Counted from the first letter of the stretch, positions 46,907-55,816 are shown. The stretch: DNA of 64,000 bases from Pseudorhizobium banfieldiae (GCF_000967425.1 NZ_FO082820.1:744001-808000), one strand, 5' to 3'. Numbers and translations: made by a program. Notes: generated from the letters alone by a model not told the origin.

Positions 46907-47917
46907 ATGAAACCAGAGGCGCTGCTTCATCCGACCCCGGCCGGGCTGTTCTGCCCCATCGGCCGCTTCCATGTCGATCCGGTGCGGCCCGTCGAGCGGG
47001 CGCTGATCACCCATGGCCATTCCGACCATGCCCGCGCCGGTCATGGCAAGGTGCTGGCCACCCGCCAGACGCTCGACATCATGCGCATCCGCTATGGCGA
47101 AGACTTCTGCGGATCAGAACAGGCGGTGGAGTTCGGCGAGCGCGTCGAGGTGGACGGCGTTACCGTCTGCTTCCACCCCGCTGGCCATGTCCTGGGCTCC
47201 GCGCAGATCCTCATCCAGAAGGATGGCCTGAGGATCAACGTCTCCGGCGACTACAAACGCGGCACCGACCCGACCTGCGCCTCCTTCGAGCCCGTCGCCT
47301 GCGACGTCTTCATCACCGAGGCCACCTTTGGTCTGCCGGTCTTCCACCATCCCGACCCGAAGGGAGAAATCGGCAAGCTGCTCACCTCGCTGAAGCAGTT
47401 TCCCGAGCGCAGCCACATGATCGGCGCCTATGCGCTCGGCAAGGCGCAGCGTGTCATCCGTCTGATCCGGGACTGCGGCTACCACGAGCCGATCTATATC
47501 CACGGGGCGCTGGGGAGGCTCTGCGACTACTATCGCGAACAGGGCATCGAATTGGGCGACATCCGGCCCGCGACGCTGGAGAAGAAGGATCCCGATGCCT
47601 TCAAGGGCGCTGTCGTCGTCGGTCCGCCGTCGGCATTCCAGGATCGCTGGGCGCGGCGCTTCAACGAGCCGCTGATCGCCTTCGCCTCCGGCTGGATGAT
47701 GGTGCGCCAGCGCGCCAAGCAGGGCGGGGTGGAACTGCCCCTGGTGATCTCCGACCACTGCGACTGGCCCGAGCTCCTGGAGACCATCAGGGAGGTCGGA
47801 CCTTCCGAGGTGTGGGTGACGCACGGCCGGGAGGAGGCGCTGGTGCGCTGGTGCGAGTTGCAGGGCATCCCGGCCCGCCCGCTGCACCTCGTCGGCTATG
47901 AGGACGAGGGAGACTGA
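46907..47917 (+). CDS. Ligase-associated DNA exonuclease, metallo-beta-lactamase fold
   Basis: A 336-residue metallo-beta-lactamase/beta-CASP nuclease. The metal site is HGHSDHA (H36, H38, D40, H41), followed by HPAGHVLGSAQI, VSGDYKRG and SDHCDWPEL. Proteins of this family are encoded beside ATP-dependent DNA ligases and are annotated as ligase-associated exonucleases (Exo/SNM1-like) in DNA repair. The stop codon overlaps the ligase ATG by one base (TGATG), so the two are coupled. Confidence 0.9.
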   Translation: MKPEALLHPTPAGLFCPIGRFHVDPVRPVERALITHGHSDHARAGHGKVLATRQTLDIMRIRYGEDFCGSEQAVEFGERVEVDGVTVCFHPAGHVLGSAQILIQKDGLRINVSGDYKRGTDPTCASFEPVACDVFITEATFGLPVFHHPDPKGEIGKLLTSLKQFPERSHMIGAYALGKAQRVIRLIRDCGYHEPIYIHGALGRLCDYYREQGIELGDIRPATLEKKDPDAFKGAVVVGPPSAFQDRWARRFNEPLIAFASGWMMVRQRAKQGGVELPLVISDHCDWPELLETIREVGPSEVWVTHGREEALVRWCELQGIPARPLHLVGYEDEGD

Positions 47918-49563
47918 TGAAGGCCTTCTCCAACCTCCTCGACCGCTTGGTCCTGACCCCATCGCGCAACGGCAAGCTGAAGCTGCTGGCCGACTACTTT
48001 CGCGACACGCCCGATCCGGACCGCGGCTATGGCCTCGCGGCACTGGCCGGTACGCTTGACCTGAGGAACATCAAGCCGGCGCTCCTGCGCGAACTGGTGC
48101 TGGAAAAGCTCGATCCGGTCCTCTTCCAGTATTCCTACGATTACGTCGGCGACCTCGCCGAAACCATCGCGCTCGTTTGGGATGGCGGCGAGAAGGACGA
48201 CACGACCGACGAGGAGCAGCCGCGGCTCGGCGAAGTCGTCATGATGATGAATTCGCTCGGCCGGACCGAAGTGCGCGCCGCCGTCCGCGACCTGCTCGAC
48301 CATCTCGATCCCTCCAGCCGCTTCGCCTTCCTGAAGCTCGCCACCGGGGCGCTTCGCATCGGCGTCTCCGCCCGGCTCGCCAAGCAGGCGCTGTCGGACA
48401 TGAGCGGCCCAGGGGAGAGCCAGAAGGACGTCACCGAAATCGAAACCTTGTGGCACGGCCTGGATCCGCCCTACGAGCCGCTTTTCGCATGGCTCGAGGG
48501 CCGGGCGGATAAGCCGGTGCTGGCCACGCCGGCGATCTTTCACTCGGTCATGCTGGCCAACCCGGTGGAGGAGGGCGATCTCGAGAAGCTCGACCCGGAA
48601 GCCTATGCTGCCGAATGGAAGTGGGACGGCATCCGCATCCAGATGTCGAGCTATGGCGGCACGAAGAAGCTCTACTCCCGCTCCGGCGACGACATCACTG
48701 GTGCCTTCCCGGACATCGTCGACTCGATCAACTTCGAAGGCGTCGTGGACGGCGAACTGCTTGTTGGCGGTACCATGCGCTCCAACAGCCCGACCCGCAC
48801 CTTCTCCGATCTCCAGCAGCGGCTGAACCGCAAGACGGTGACGAGCCGGATGTTGGACGACTACCCCGCCTTCGTGCGGGCCTACGACCTGCTGTTTCAG
48901 GGCGATGAGGACATCCGTGCCCGCACCTTCTTCGAGCGCCGCGAGCGGCTGGGAGAGGTCATCGAAAAGGCCCCACACGACCGCTTCGACTTGTCCGATC
49001 TCGTCGACTTCTCCGACTGGCAGGAACTCGACCGCCTTCGGGTAGATCCACCCGATCCGGTGATCGAGGGTGTCATGATCAAGCGCAAGGACAGCGCCTA
49101 CCAGGCCGGTCGGCTGAAGGGGCCGTGGTTCAAGTGGAAGCGCGATCCCTACAATATCGATGCGGTGATGCTCTATGCCCAGCGCGGCCACGGCAAGCGG
49201 TCGAGCTACTATTCCGACTTCACCTTCGGCGTCTGGGCCGAGAGCCCGGATGGCGAGCAGCTTGTGCCCGTGGGCAAGGCCTATTTCGGCTTCACCGATG
49301 CTGAGCTCGAAGTGCTAGACAAGTTCGTGCGTGACAACACGGTGGAGCGCTTCGGTCCTGTCCGAGCGGTGCGGGCAGAGCCGGATTTCGGCTTCGTGCT
49401 GGAGGTCGCCTTCGAGGGCATCAACCGCTCCACCCGCCACAAGTCCGGCGTCGCGATGCGGTTTCCTCGCATTTCGCGCCTGCGCATGGACAAGCTGCCC
49501 CGCGATGCCGACCGGCTGTCGACTCTGACCGCGATGATCGATGCGAGTATGCCGCAGTCGTAA
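47917..49563 (+). CDS. ATP-dependent DNA ligase (ligase-exonuclease operon type)
   Basis: A 548-residue ligase. An N-terminal DNA-binding domain (1-210) precedes the nucleotidyltransferase core. The adenylated lysine is K235 in EWKWDGIR; later motifs are SRSGDDITGAFPDI, DGELLVG, VIEGVMIKRKDSAYQAG and WFKWKRDP, the motif V lysines. The OB-fold follows to residue 540. It seals nicks with ATP, probably in a DNA crosslink or cisplatin-type damage response known for this operon family. In many bacteria an Lhr-type helicase and a metallophosphatase follow; here the operon stops at the ligase. Confidence 0.93.
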   Translation: MKAFSNLLDRLVLTPSRNGKLKLLADYFRDTPDPDRGYGLAALAGTLDLRNIKPALLRELVLEKLDPVLFQYSYDYVGDLAETIALVWDGGEKDDTTDEEQPRLGEVVMMMNSLGRTEVRAAVRDLLDHLDPSSRFAFLKLATGALRIGVSARLAKQALSDMSGPGESQKDVTEIETLWHGLDPPYEPLFAWLEGRADKPVLATPAIFHSVMLANPVEEGDLEKLDPEAYAAEWKWDGIRIQMSSYGGTKKLYSRSGDDITGAFPDIVDSINFEGVVDGELLVGGTMRSNSPTRTFSDLQQRLNRKTVTSRMLDDYPAFVRAYDLLFQGDEDIRARTFFERRERLGEVIEKAPHDRFDLSDLVDFSDWQELDRLRVDPPDPVIEGVMIKRKDSAYQAGRLKGPWFKWKRDPYNIDAVMLYAQRGHGKRSSYYSDFTFGVWAESPDGEQLVPVGKAYFGFTDAELEVLDKFVRDNTVERFGPVRAVRAEPDFGFVLEVAFEGINRSTRHKSGVAMRFPRISRLRMDKLPRDADRLSTLTAMIDASMPQS

Positions 49564-49575
49564 CCTCAAAAGAAG

Positions 49576-49603
49576 AGGGCGAGCAGCTTGCGCCACCCGC
49601 CCT
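49576..49603. terminator. Weak hairpin between convergent ligase and chemoreceptor genes
   Basis: AGGGCG (49576-49581) can pair with CGCCCT (49598-49603) across a 16-base loop, followed by TGTTTCG. The stem is short and the loop long, so this is a poor but position-fitting candidate. Confidence 0.35.
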
Positions 49604-49633
49604 TGTTTCGTTCAACCATGAGATCAGGTCGCC

Positions 49634-51592
49634 TCAGAACTCTTCCCAGCTGTCGTTGCTGACGGCGACGGCAGCGGAGCCCTTGGCCGAGAAGGCATTG
49701 GCGATCTTGCCCATCATGCTGCGGGCGGGCGAGGCGACCGGGGCGGACTTGGCTCCGGCCTTGGCCACCGGTGCCGGTGCCCGATGCGATGCCGGCTGGT
49801 AGGAGGCCGCGCCGCCAAGCTGGAACTGGCCGATCAGGCCGCGTAGGCGGCTTGCCTCGTTGGCGAGGGTGGCACCGGCCGCATTGGCCTCTTCCACCAT
49901 GGCGGCGTTCTGCTGGGTCACCTGGTCCATCTGGTTGACGGCGGTGTTGACCTCCGACAAGCCGACCGATTGTTCGCGGGCCGACGTGGCGATCGCGTCC
50001 ATGTGCTGGTTGATGGTGACGATATAGCTTTCGATCGTCTTCAGGGCTTCGCCGGTGTCGCTGACCAGCTTCACGCCGTTGCCGACCTCGGCAGAGGAGT
50101 TGCGGATCAGGTCCTTGATCTCCTTGGCAGCGGTTGCCGAACGCTGTGCCAGTTCACGGACTTCCTGGGCGACGACGGCAAAGCCCTTGCCGGCTTCGCC
50201 GGCACGCGCCGCTTCCACGCCGGCGTTGAGCGCCAGGAGGTTGGTCTGGAAGGCGATGTCGTCGATGACGCCGATGATGTTGGAGATCTGGCTCGATGAC
50301 TGCTCGATCTTGCCCATGGCATCGACGGCATTGGCGACGACGGCGCCGGAATGGCGGGCGCTCTCGTTCGCCTGGATCGCCACCGTACGGGCCTCTTCGG
50401 CGCGCTTGGAGGAGTTGGCGACATTGGTGGTGATCTGGTCGAGGGCTGCTGCCGTCTCTTCCAGCGAGGCGGCCTGCTGTTCGGTGCGCTTCGACAGGTC
50501 CTCGGCGCTCTGGCTGATCTCGCGCGATCCGCTGTCGATCGAGCTGGTGGATTCCGCCACTGCCGTCATGGTTTCGCGAAGTTGCATGACCGAGCGGTTA
50601 AAGTCCTCGCGCAGGCCTTCGAATTCCTCGGCGAAGGATTGCGTCAGCTGGACGCCGAGATTGCCGGCGGAAAGCTGCTTCAAGCCATCGGCCAAGCCCG
50701 TGGTTGCCTGTGCCATGGCTTCGGCGCGAATGCGCTCCTGCTCGGCCGTGCGGCGGCGCTGTTCTTCCGACTGCGAGCGCTGGGCATTCGCCTCCTGCTC
50801 GAGCCGGCGGTTCTCCAGTGCATTCGTGCGGAACACCTCGACGGCTGCCGCCATCTCGCCGATCTCGTCGGTGCGGCCGGCATATGGAATTGCCGTGTCG
50901 GCATCGCCCCTGGCGAGAGTGTTCATCGAGCCGGTGATCGTCTGGATCGGACGCGCAATGCCGGTGATGGCGAACCAGATGGCAGCGGCGATGACGGCTG
51001 CGAGCACGCCGATGGCCACGAAGGCAACGGTCAACGTGGTCGAATAGGCGGATTGGGCGTTGGCATAGGCTTCAGTGGTATCACTGTTGCTGATCGCCAC
51101 GAGCCGCTCCGCGCTTTCGGTTGCCGCATTGGCGCTCTTGACCATCTCATCGCGAAGGATCCGGTTTGCTTCGTCGATGTGCCCAGCCAGAGAGGAAGCA
51201 AAGACGGTGGCACCGACCGCGTTGTACTCGTCGACCGCTTGCCCGAGCTTCACAACGATCTCGCTCTCCTCCCTCGACGGGTTGAGGGTGTTGAACTTGG
51301 TGATGTCTTCCTTGAGCTTGGCGGTCGCCGTTTCGACTGCCTTGGCGGCGGCAGCCTTGCCCTCCGCATCGGACCGGAGAATGTGGCTACGATACGCTGT
51401 CCGTATGCTGCCAAGCTGAACCTCCATGTCCTTCACCGTGATAGCGGTGGGCATGTTGTCCGTGGCGATTTCTTCGAGGTGTGCATTGATCGCACCGATC
51501 CGGTTGAGGGCAAAGGTCGCGAAGAGCCCGAAGGAAATGCCGATCAGAATCAGGATTCCTGCAAGGGCGGTCTTAACTTTGGGTCGTGTCAT
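49634..51592 (-). CDS. Methyl-accepting chemotaxis protein
   Basis: A 652-residue chemoreceptor. Membrane segments are at about residues 8-28 and 187-210, enclosing a four-helix-bundle sensor domain. HAMP follows (about 211-265), then a long linker and a second HAMP-like region before the signalling domain. The methyl-accepting hairpin tip reads IDDIAFQTNLLALNAGVEAARAG without variation. The C-terminus ends SWEEF, a match to the CheR/CheB tethering pentapeptide. The ATG at 51592 is chosen because the first membrane segment starts just after it; no ribosome site is clear. The ligand is unknown. Confidence 0.93.
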   Translation of the reverse strand: MTRPKVKTALAGILILIGISFGLFATFALNRIGAINAHLEEIATDNMPTAITVKDMEVQLGSIRTAYRSHILRSDAEGKAAAAKAVETATAKLKEDITKFNTLNPSREESEIVVKLGQAVDEYNAVGATVFASSLAGHIDEANRILRDEMVKSANAATESAERLVAISNSDTTEAYANAQSAYSTTLTVAFVAIGVLAAVIAAAIWFAITGIARPIQTITGSMNTLARGDADTAIPYAGRTDEIGEMAAAVEVFRTNALENRRLEQEANAQRSQSEEQRRRTAEQERIRAEAMAQATTGLADGLKQLSAGNLGVQLTQSFAEEFEGLREDFNRSVMQLRETMTAVAESTSSIDSGSREISQSAEDLSKRTEQQAASLEETAAALDQITTNVANSSKRAEEARTVAIQANESARHSGAVVANAVDAMGKIEQSSSQISNIIGVIDDIAFQTNLLALNAGVEAARAGEAGKGFAVVAQEVRELAQRSATAAKEIKDLIRNSSAEVGNGVKLVSDTGEALKTIESYIVTINQHMDAIATSAREQSVGLSEVNTAVNQMDQVTQQNAAMVEEANAAGATLANEASRLRGLIGQFQLGGAASYQPASHRAPAPVAKAGAKSAPVASPARSMMGKIANAFSAKGSAAVAVSNDSWEEF

Positions 51593-51878
51593 GGGAGGTC
51601 CGTTCAGGGCGAGAGGGCTCAAGGACGCTGCGATCGCAGTTTGCCTCGATCGATGCAGCTTTAACGAGCCATGCGTTACGAAATTCAAACAAGGGCACCC
51701 ATAGATGTGATGGATGAAAATTAGTTAAAACTGATATATAGATAATTTCCTATGTGCCGCTCCAGCTGCCGGTCCCGCCCCATCTTGGCCGGGTTGACGA
51801 AAGCACGTCCGCCGCCAGCTTCGCACCAGCCGCGGAGGACATGGTTGCTCCGGTCCCATCAGCCGGAATCGAGTCGTC

Positions 51879-52709
51879 ATGCCGCTCCTGCCCCAGTCTC
51901 TGCGCCCTATGCTGTCCGCCGTCGGCATGTTTGCTGCGGCCACAAGCCTGAGCGGCTGCATCCTGGTCACCGATACGAGCCGCATGAACCCGGACGTCTT
52001 CGTCCAGGAAACCGCGCCCGTCTTCCACGTTCCGCCCTATGCGGATCCACCGACGAACCAGCCGCCACCGATGCCGGGCGGCATTCCGCAGAAGCGCCAG
52101 CTCTATCCAACCTATTTTCACCAGACCTACCGGCCGACCTACGGAATGCCGGTCTCCAACCCGGTGCATCGAACCATGTACGGTGCGTTCAACGATGAGG
52201 GCAGGACGCTGCCGGCCATCCCCTATTCACGAATCGATCCGCGTTTCCTGCGCCAGGAAGTCTCCTACCAGACCGCCGAGGCGCCCGGCACGATCGTCGT
52301 CGATACGAAGCAGCACTATCTCTATCTCGTGCAGCCTGGCGGCAAGGCGATCCGCTATGGCGTCGGGCTCGGCAAGGAGGGCTTCGCCTGGTCGGGCCGC
52401 GGCACCATCCAGTGGAAGGCCAAATGGCCGCGCTGGACGCCGCCGGCCGATATGGTCGCCCGCCAGCCGGAATTGCGCCAGTTTGCCGCTGCCGAAGGCG
52501 GTGCCAATCCGGGCCTCAACAATCCGCTGGGCGCCCGCGCCCTCTATATCTTCAAGGATGGCAAGGACACGCTCTACCGCGTCCACGGCACGCCCGACTG
52601 GCAGTCGGTCGGCAGGGCCACGTCCTCCGGCTGCGTGCGCATGCTGAACCAGGACGTTATCGACCTTTACGATCGCGTACCCGCCTCGGCGCCGATCGTC
52701 GTGATCTGA
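51879..52709 (+). CDS. L,D-transpeptidase lipoprotein, copy 1
   Basis: A 276-residue ErfK/YbiS/YcfS/YnhG-family transpeptidase. The lipobox LSGC gives a lipidated cysteine at residue 27. A proline-rich linker precedes the catalytic domain, which has the VVDTKQHYLYLVQPGGKAIRY strand and the active site H236 to C252 (HGTPDWQSVG to SSGCVRM). It makes 3-3 crosslinks or attaches proteins to murein. The cysteine and histidine are intact. It is followed after about 145 bp by a paralogue. Confidence 0.9.
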   Translation: MPLLPQSLRPMLSAVGMFAAATSLSGCILVTDTSRMNPDVFVQETAPVFHVPPYADPPTNQPPPMPGGIPQKRQLYPTYFHQTYRPTYGMPVSNPVHRTMYGAFNDEGRTLPAIPYSRIDPRFLRQEVSYQTAEAPGTIVVDTKQHYLYLVQPGGKAIRYGVGLGKEGFAWSGRGTIQWKAKWPRWTPPADMVARQPELRQFAAAEGGANPGLNNPLGARALYIFKDGKDTLYRVHGTPDWQSVGRATSSGCVRMLNQDVIDLYDRVPASAPIVVI

Positions 52710-52785
52710 TCATCCCGTTCTGGACCGGCTGGTTGGCCTCCCGTAGGGAAGCGTAAACGTTCGCGTGATAGCACAGGCCCATCAT

Positions 52786-52811
52786 GGAACCTTTGCATTC
52801 AGGTTGCCGTT
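52786..52811 (+). promoter_or_regulatory. Candidate EcfG/RpoE2 general stress promoter (GGAAC-N17-CGTT)
   Basis: GGAAC at 52786-52790 and CGTT at 52808-52811, spaced by 17 bases. It lies in the gap between the two transpeptidase genes and points at the second, with a leader of about 37 bases. The match to the alphaproteobacterial general-stress consensus is complete. Confidence 0.55.
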
Positions 52812-52854
52812 GATCGGGCCTAGTCAGAAGAACAAGTCGGGCGGTTTTCCGAAC

Positions 52855-53580
52855 ATGAGCATGAACATTTCCTATTCCCGCCGGGGCGTCCTGTCGCTTC
52901 TTGCGGCGGGCGCGGCCTCGACACTTGCCGGATGCGCCTCGAGCGGCTCCGGGTCGTCCGGTGCACGCATCATTTCCGCAACGCCTGCCGCCTTCTCGCC
53001 GCCGCCGGTCTCACCTGCGGGTCGTTCGCCCGAACTGGATGCCATGTATGGCACCGTCGTCGACGGCGGTTATGTCATTCCGGCCGTTCCCTACTGGAAC
53101 ATCAATCCGCGCTACTATCGCCAGCGTGTCCTCGATCCGACCGGCGAACGCCCGGGCACGGTGGTCGTCGACACGGCGTCGCGCTTCCTCTACCTCGTCG
53201 AACGTGACGGCAGCGCCATGCGCTACGGGGTCGGCATCGGCCGCGAAGGCTTTGCCTGGGAAGGCGAGGGCGTCATCCAGTGGCGCCAGAAGTGGCCGAA
53301 ATGGACCCCGCCGGCGGAAATGATCGCGCGCCAGCCACAGCTTGCAAAATACTCTGCAGAGAATGGCGGCCAGCCGCCGGGCCTGGACAATCCGCTCGGC
53401 GCCCGCGCGCTCTACATCTTCAAGAATGGTCAGGATACGCTCTACCGCCTGCACGGTTCGCCGGAATGGAACTCGATCGGGCGTGCGGTCTCCTCGGGCT
53501 GTGTCCGGCTGATCAACCAGGACGTCATCGATCTATACGAGCGCGTGCCGCAGAAGGCCCGCATCGTCGTCTGGCAGTAA
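52855..53580 (+). CDS. L,D-transpeptidase lipoprotein, copy 2
   Basis: A 241-residue paralogue of the preceding protein. The N-terminus combines a twin-arginine-like SRRGVLS and a lipobox LAGC (C27), so it may be exported by Tat. The catalytic domain has VVDTASRFLYLVERDGSAMRY and C216 in SSGCVRL, with the active histidine in LHGSPEWNS. The start at 52855 is chosen because it places the signal correctly, although its ribosome site is weak; the frame extends to a GTG at 52765. It has its own stress-type promoter, so the two copies may be used under different conditions. Confidence 0.88.
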   Translation: MSMNISYSRRGVLSLLAAGAASTLAGCASSGSGSSGARIISATPAAFSPPPVSPAGRSPELDAMYGTVVDGGYVIPAVPYWNINPRYYRQRVLDPTGERPGTVVVDTASRFLYLVERDGSAMRYGVGIGREGFAWEGEGVIQWRQKWPKWTPPAEMIARQPQLAKYSAENGGQPPGLDNPLGARALYIFKNGQDTLYRLHGSPEWNSIGRAVSSGCVRLINQDVIDLYERVPQKARIVVWQ

Positions 53581-53594
53581 CAGCGAAAGCGCGA

Positions 53595-54056
53595 CTAGGC
53601 AGGCTGCTCCTGCAGGTTGCCTGTCAGGGCGCGTAGCCTGTCCCGCAATCCCTCCATCTCCTCCAGGGTGCATTGTGTCGCCACCGCAATGGCGCGGGTG
53701 ACGTCGATTGCCTGTGAAGCCAGGTCCTGTCCTTTCCGGGTTAAGGAAATACGCACGAGCCGTTCATCCTGGCTGTCGCGCTTGCGGCTCACGAGGCCGC
53801 CCTGTTCCAGCCGTTTGAGGAGCGGTGATAGCGTTCCCGAATCCAGCCCCAGCCGATCGCCGATCGCCCGCACCGACTGGTCGTCCTCCTCCCACAGCAC
53901 CAGCATGACCAGATATTGCGGATAGGTGAGGCCGAGCGGCTCCAGCAGCGGCTTATAGGTGCGCGTCAGTGCATGGGCCGCCCCGTAGATCGCAAAGCAC
54001 AGCTGCGTCTCCAGCCTGGCCGGCGCCTCGCCTCTGCTCTCTTTCTTTTTCGTCAT
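53595..54056 (-). CDS. ohrR: MarR-family organic peroxide sensor OhrR
   Basis: A 153-residue repressor. The peroxide-sensing cysteine is C20 (QLCFAIYGA) in the first helix. The winged helix has AIGDRLGLDSGTLSPLLKRLE and the wing RDSQDERLVRISLT. These match OhrR proteins, which release DNA when the cysteine is oxidised. It is divergent from ohr across 141 bp holding a clear palindrome. Confidence 0.94.
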   Translation of the reverse strand: MTKKKESRGEAPARLETQLCFAIYGAAHALTRTYKPLLEPLGLTYPQYLVMLVLWEEDDQSVRAIGDRLGLDSGTLSPLLKRLEQGGLVSRKRDSQDERLVRISLTRKGQDLASQAIDVTRAIAVATQCTLEEMEGLRDRLRALTGNLQEQPA

Positions 54057-54130
54057 CGCGTGCCTGATTTTCCGTATCTCTGGCCTATCTCACGATTATC
54101 CCCCCAGTCCTAGCGATTATCAACGTGCAA

Positions 54131-54154
54131 AATTATATTGCGTACAATTTAATT
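54131..54154. promoter_or_regulatory. Candidate OhrR operator
   Basis: A 24-bp palindrome with outer arms AATTA and TAATT and inner half-sites ATTG and CAAT, only three pairs mismatched. It also contains TACAATT, the half-site known from other OhrR boxes. It lies between the divergent ohrR and ohr genes, 44 bp before the ohr start codon. Confidence 0.7.
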
Positions 54155-54197
54155 GCCTGTTACGGATATTGTCTCGAAACCTGAAGGAGTGAAGACG

Positions 54198-54620
54198 ATG
54201 GCAATTCTCTACACGACCAAAGCCTCTGCCACCGGCGGCCGGTCCGGGCGCGCCGTATCCGAAAATGGCGTCCTCGATGTCACCCTGACCGTCCCCAAGG
54301 AGCTGGGCGGCGACGGCGCCACCGGCACCAACCCCGAGCAGCTTTTCGCCGCCGGCTATTCCGCCTGCTTCCTCGGCGCATTGAAGAATGTCGCTGGCAA
54401 GGAGAAGGTGAAGATCCCGGACGACGCCAAGGTCACCGTCTCCGTCGGTATCGGTCCCCGCGATGACGGCACCGGCTTCGGCATCGAGGTCTCCATCAGT
54501 GTGGACATTCCCGGCATAGACAAGGCGCAGGCCGAGGATCTGGTCGCCAAGGCGAACATCGTCTGCCCCTATAGCCACGCCATGCGTACCTCCACCGAGG
54601 TGCCCGTTTCGGTGGCCTGA
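54198..54620 (+). CDS. ohr: Organic hydroperoxide resistance protein
   Basis: A 140-residue thiol peroxidase of the OsmC/Ohr family that reduces organic hydroperoxides with dihydrolipoamide. The two catalytic cysteines are C57 (SACFLGAL) and C123 (IVCPYSHAMR), with the family glutamate E47 (NPEQLF) present. AAGGAG precedes the ATG at 54198. Divergent ohrR is its regulator. Confidence 0.96.
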   Translation: MAILYTTKASATGGRSGRAVSENGVLDVTLTVPKELGGDGATGTNPEQLFAAGYSACFLGALKNVAGKEKVKIPDDAKVTVSVGIGPRDDGTGFGIEVSISVDIPGIDKAQAEDLVAKANIVCPYSHAMRTSTEVPVSVA

Positions 54621-54708
54621 CCCACGGAGGAGGGGGCGGACGACTAGTGGGCCGCTCCCTTGACCATCCAGCCCCGTGCGAGTATCTTTCTCCTGAAAGG
54701 ATTTCGAC

Positions 54709-55095
54709 ATGGATTTTCTGGAGAAACAGGTTGGTCGGGTTGACATCTCGGAGGCGCAGGTGGTCACCAAGGCCACTGTAGTCGCAGCCGAGCGGCTTGG
54801 GCTGAACGCTCGCAGCCTCGCCTCCGTTCTGGGCGTGTCTGAAGCCTCCGTCTCTCGCATGAAGCGGCTCGATCATCTCCTGGAGAAGGGAACCAAGCCG
54901 TTCGAGCTGGCGCTCTTGCTGATCCGCCTGTTCCGTTCGCTCGATGCCATTACGGGCGGTGACGAAGGGGTAGCCCGCAAGTGGCTGCGCAACACGAACA
55001 CCGCACTTGGTGGGATACCGGCGGACAGGATCTCCACCATTACCGGCCTCACCGATGTTCTTGCCTATCTGGACGCCCGCCGCGCTCTCGTCTGA
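54709..55095 (+). CDS. Xre/MbcA/ParS-type antitoxin (DUF2384)
   Basis: A 128-residue antitoxin. An Xre-like helix-turn-helix occupies about residues 20-60 (ATVVAAERLGLNARSLASVLGVSEASVSRMKR). The C-terminal DUF2384 domain follows (IRLFRSLDAITGGDEGVARKWLRNTNTALGGIPADRI), ending with TGLTDVLAYLDARRALV. This domain plugs the active site of RES toxins. CTGAAAGGA precedes the ATG. It overlaps the toxin gene by 41 bp if the toxin begins at 55055. Confidence 0.93.
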   Translation: MDFLEKQVGRVDISEAQVVTKATVVAAERLGLNARSLASVLGVSEASVSRMKRLDHLLEKGTKPFELALLLIRLFRSLDAITGGDEGVARKWLRNTNTALGGIPADRISTITGLTDVLAYLDARRALV

Positions 55096-55816
55096 GGCGC
55101 GACCGGTCGCCGGGGAATTCTGGCGGCTGGTCGAGGCCCAGCACCGCGTCTCGACGATGAAGCTCGTGGAGACGGTAGACGAGCAGGCCCTGCTGGAAAA
55201 CCTGCTGGAAGAGACGAAGCCGGCGTTTCCGCCCGAATGCAAGGGCCTCGATTATCTGCTCGCGACGCCCTTCCGTTATGGTGCGTGCTATCCGCACGGA
55301 TCGCGTTTCCGCCGTGCCGGCCGGACGCTCGGCGTCTTCTATGCAGCAGCGCGGGTCGAGACGGCGATCGCCGAAATGGCCTTTTACCGGATGCTGTTCT
55401 TTGCCGAATCGCCGGAGACGCCGCTTCCTGCCAATGCCGCCGAATATACCGCCTTCGCGGCATCTGTCGCGACGGAAGCTGGCATCGACCTGACCATGCC
55501 GCCGCTCGACAGGGACAACCATGCGTGGGAGCACCGCACCGATTACGCAGCCTGCCAGGCGCTGTCCGATGCGGCACGCGAGGCGGGCCTTGATGCCATC
55601 CTTTACCGATCCGTTCGCGACCCGGCAGGCGGGGTCAATCTCGCACTTCTGTCCGCCGGGGCATTTGCGGCGCGGGAGCCGGTGGAGCGGCAGACATGGC
55701 GCATGCGGCTGTCGATGACCGGTTTCCAGGCCATTCGCGACTTCCCCCTCCTGCGCATCGGTTTCTCCATGGCAGACTTCGCCGCCGATCCGCGGATTGC
55801 CGCACGCCTTACCTGA
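55055..55816 (+). CDS. RES-domain toxin (NAD-degrading family)
   Basis: About 253 residues. The RES core begins GEFWRLVEAQHRVSTMKLV. It has the conserved arginine-tyrosine pair in PFRYGACYPHGSRFRRAGRTLG, glutamates in VETAIAEMAFYR, and the serine in LYRSVRDPAGGVNLAL. RES toxins degrade NAD and stop growth. The start is uncertain: ATG at 55055, which overlaps the antitoxin, is my choice; a TTG at 55061 is possible. The stop overlaps the convergent MarR gene by 8 bp. Confidence 0.88.
   Translation: MFLPIWTPAALSSEARPVAGEFWRLVEAQHRVSTMKLVETVDEQALLENLLEETKPAFPPECKGLDYLLATPFRYGACYPHGSRFRRAGRTLGVFYAAARVETAIAEMAFYRMLFFAESPETPLPANAAEYTAFAASVATEAGIDLTMPPLDRDNHAWEHRTDYAACQALSDAAREAGLDAILYRSVRDPAGGVNLALLSAGAFAAREPVERQTWRMRLSMTGFQAIRDFPLLRIGFSMADFAADPRIAARLT

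Noticed and set aside
45350..47044. A 564-codon open frame antisense to the diguanylate cyclase gene
   Set aside because: It is the shadow of a high-GC coding strand. It has no family motif or ribosome site, and the sense frame has PAS, GAF and GGDEF domains.
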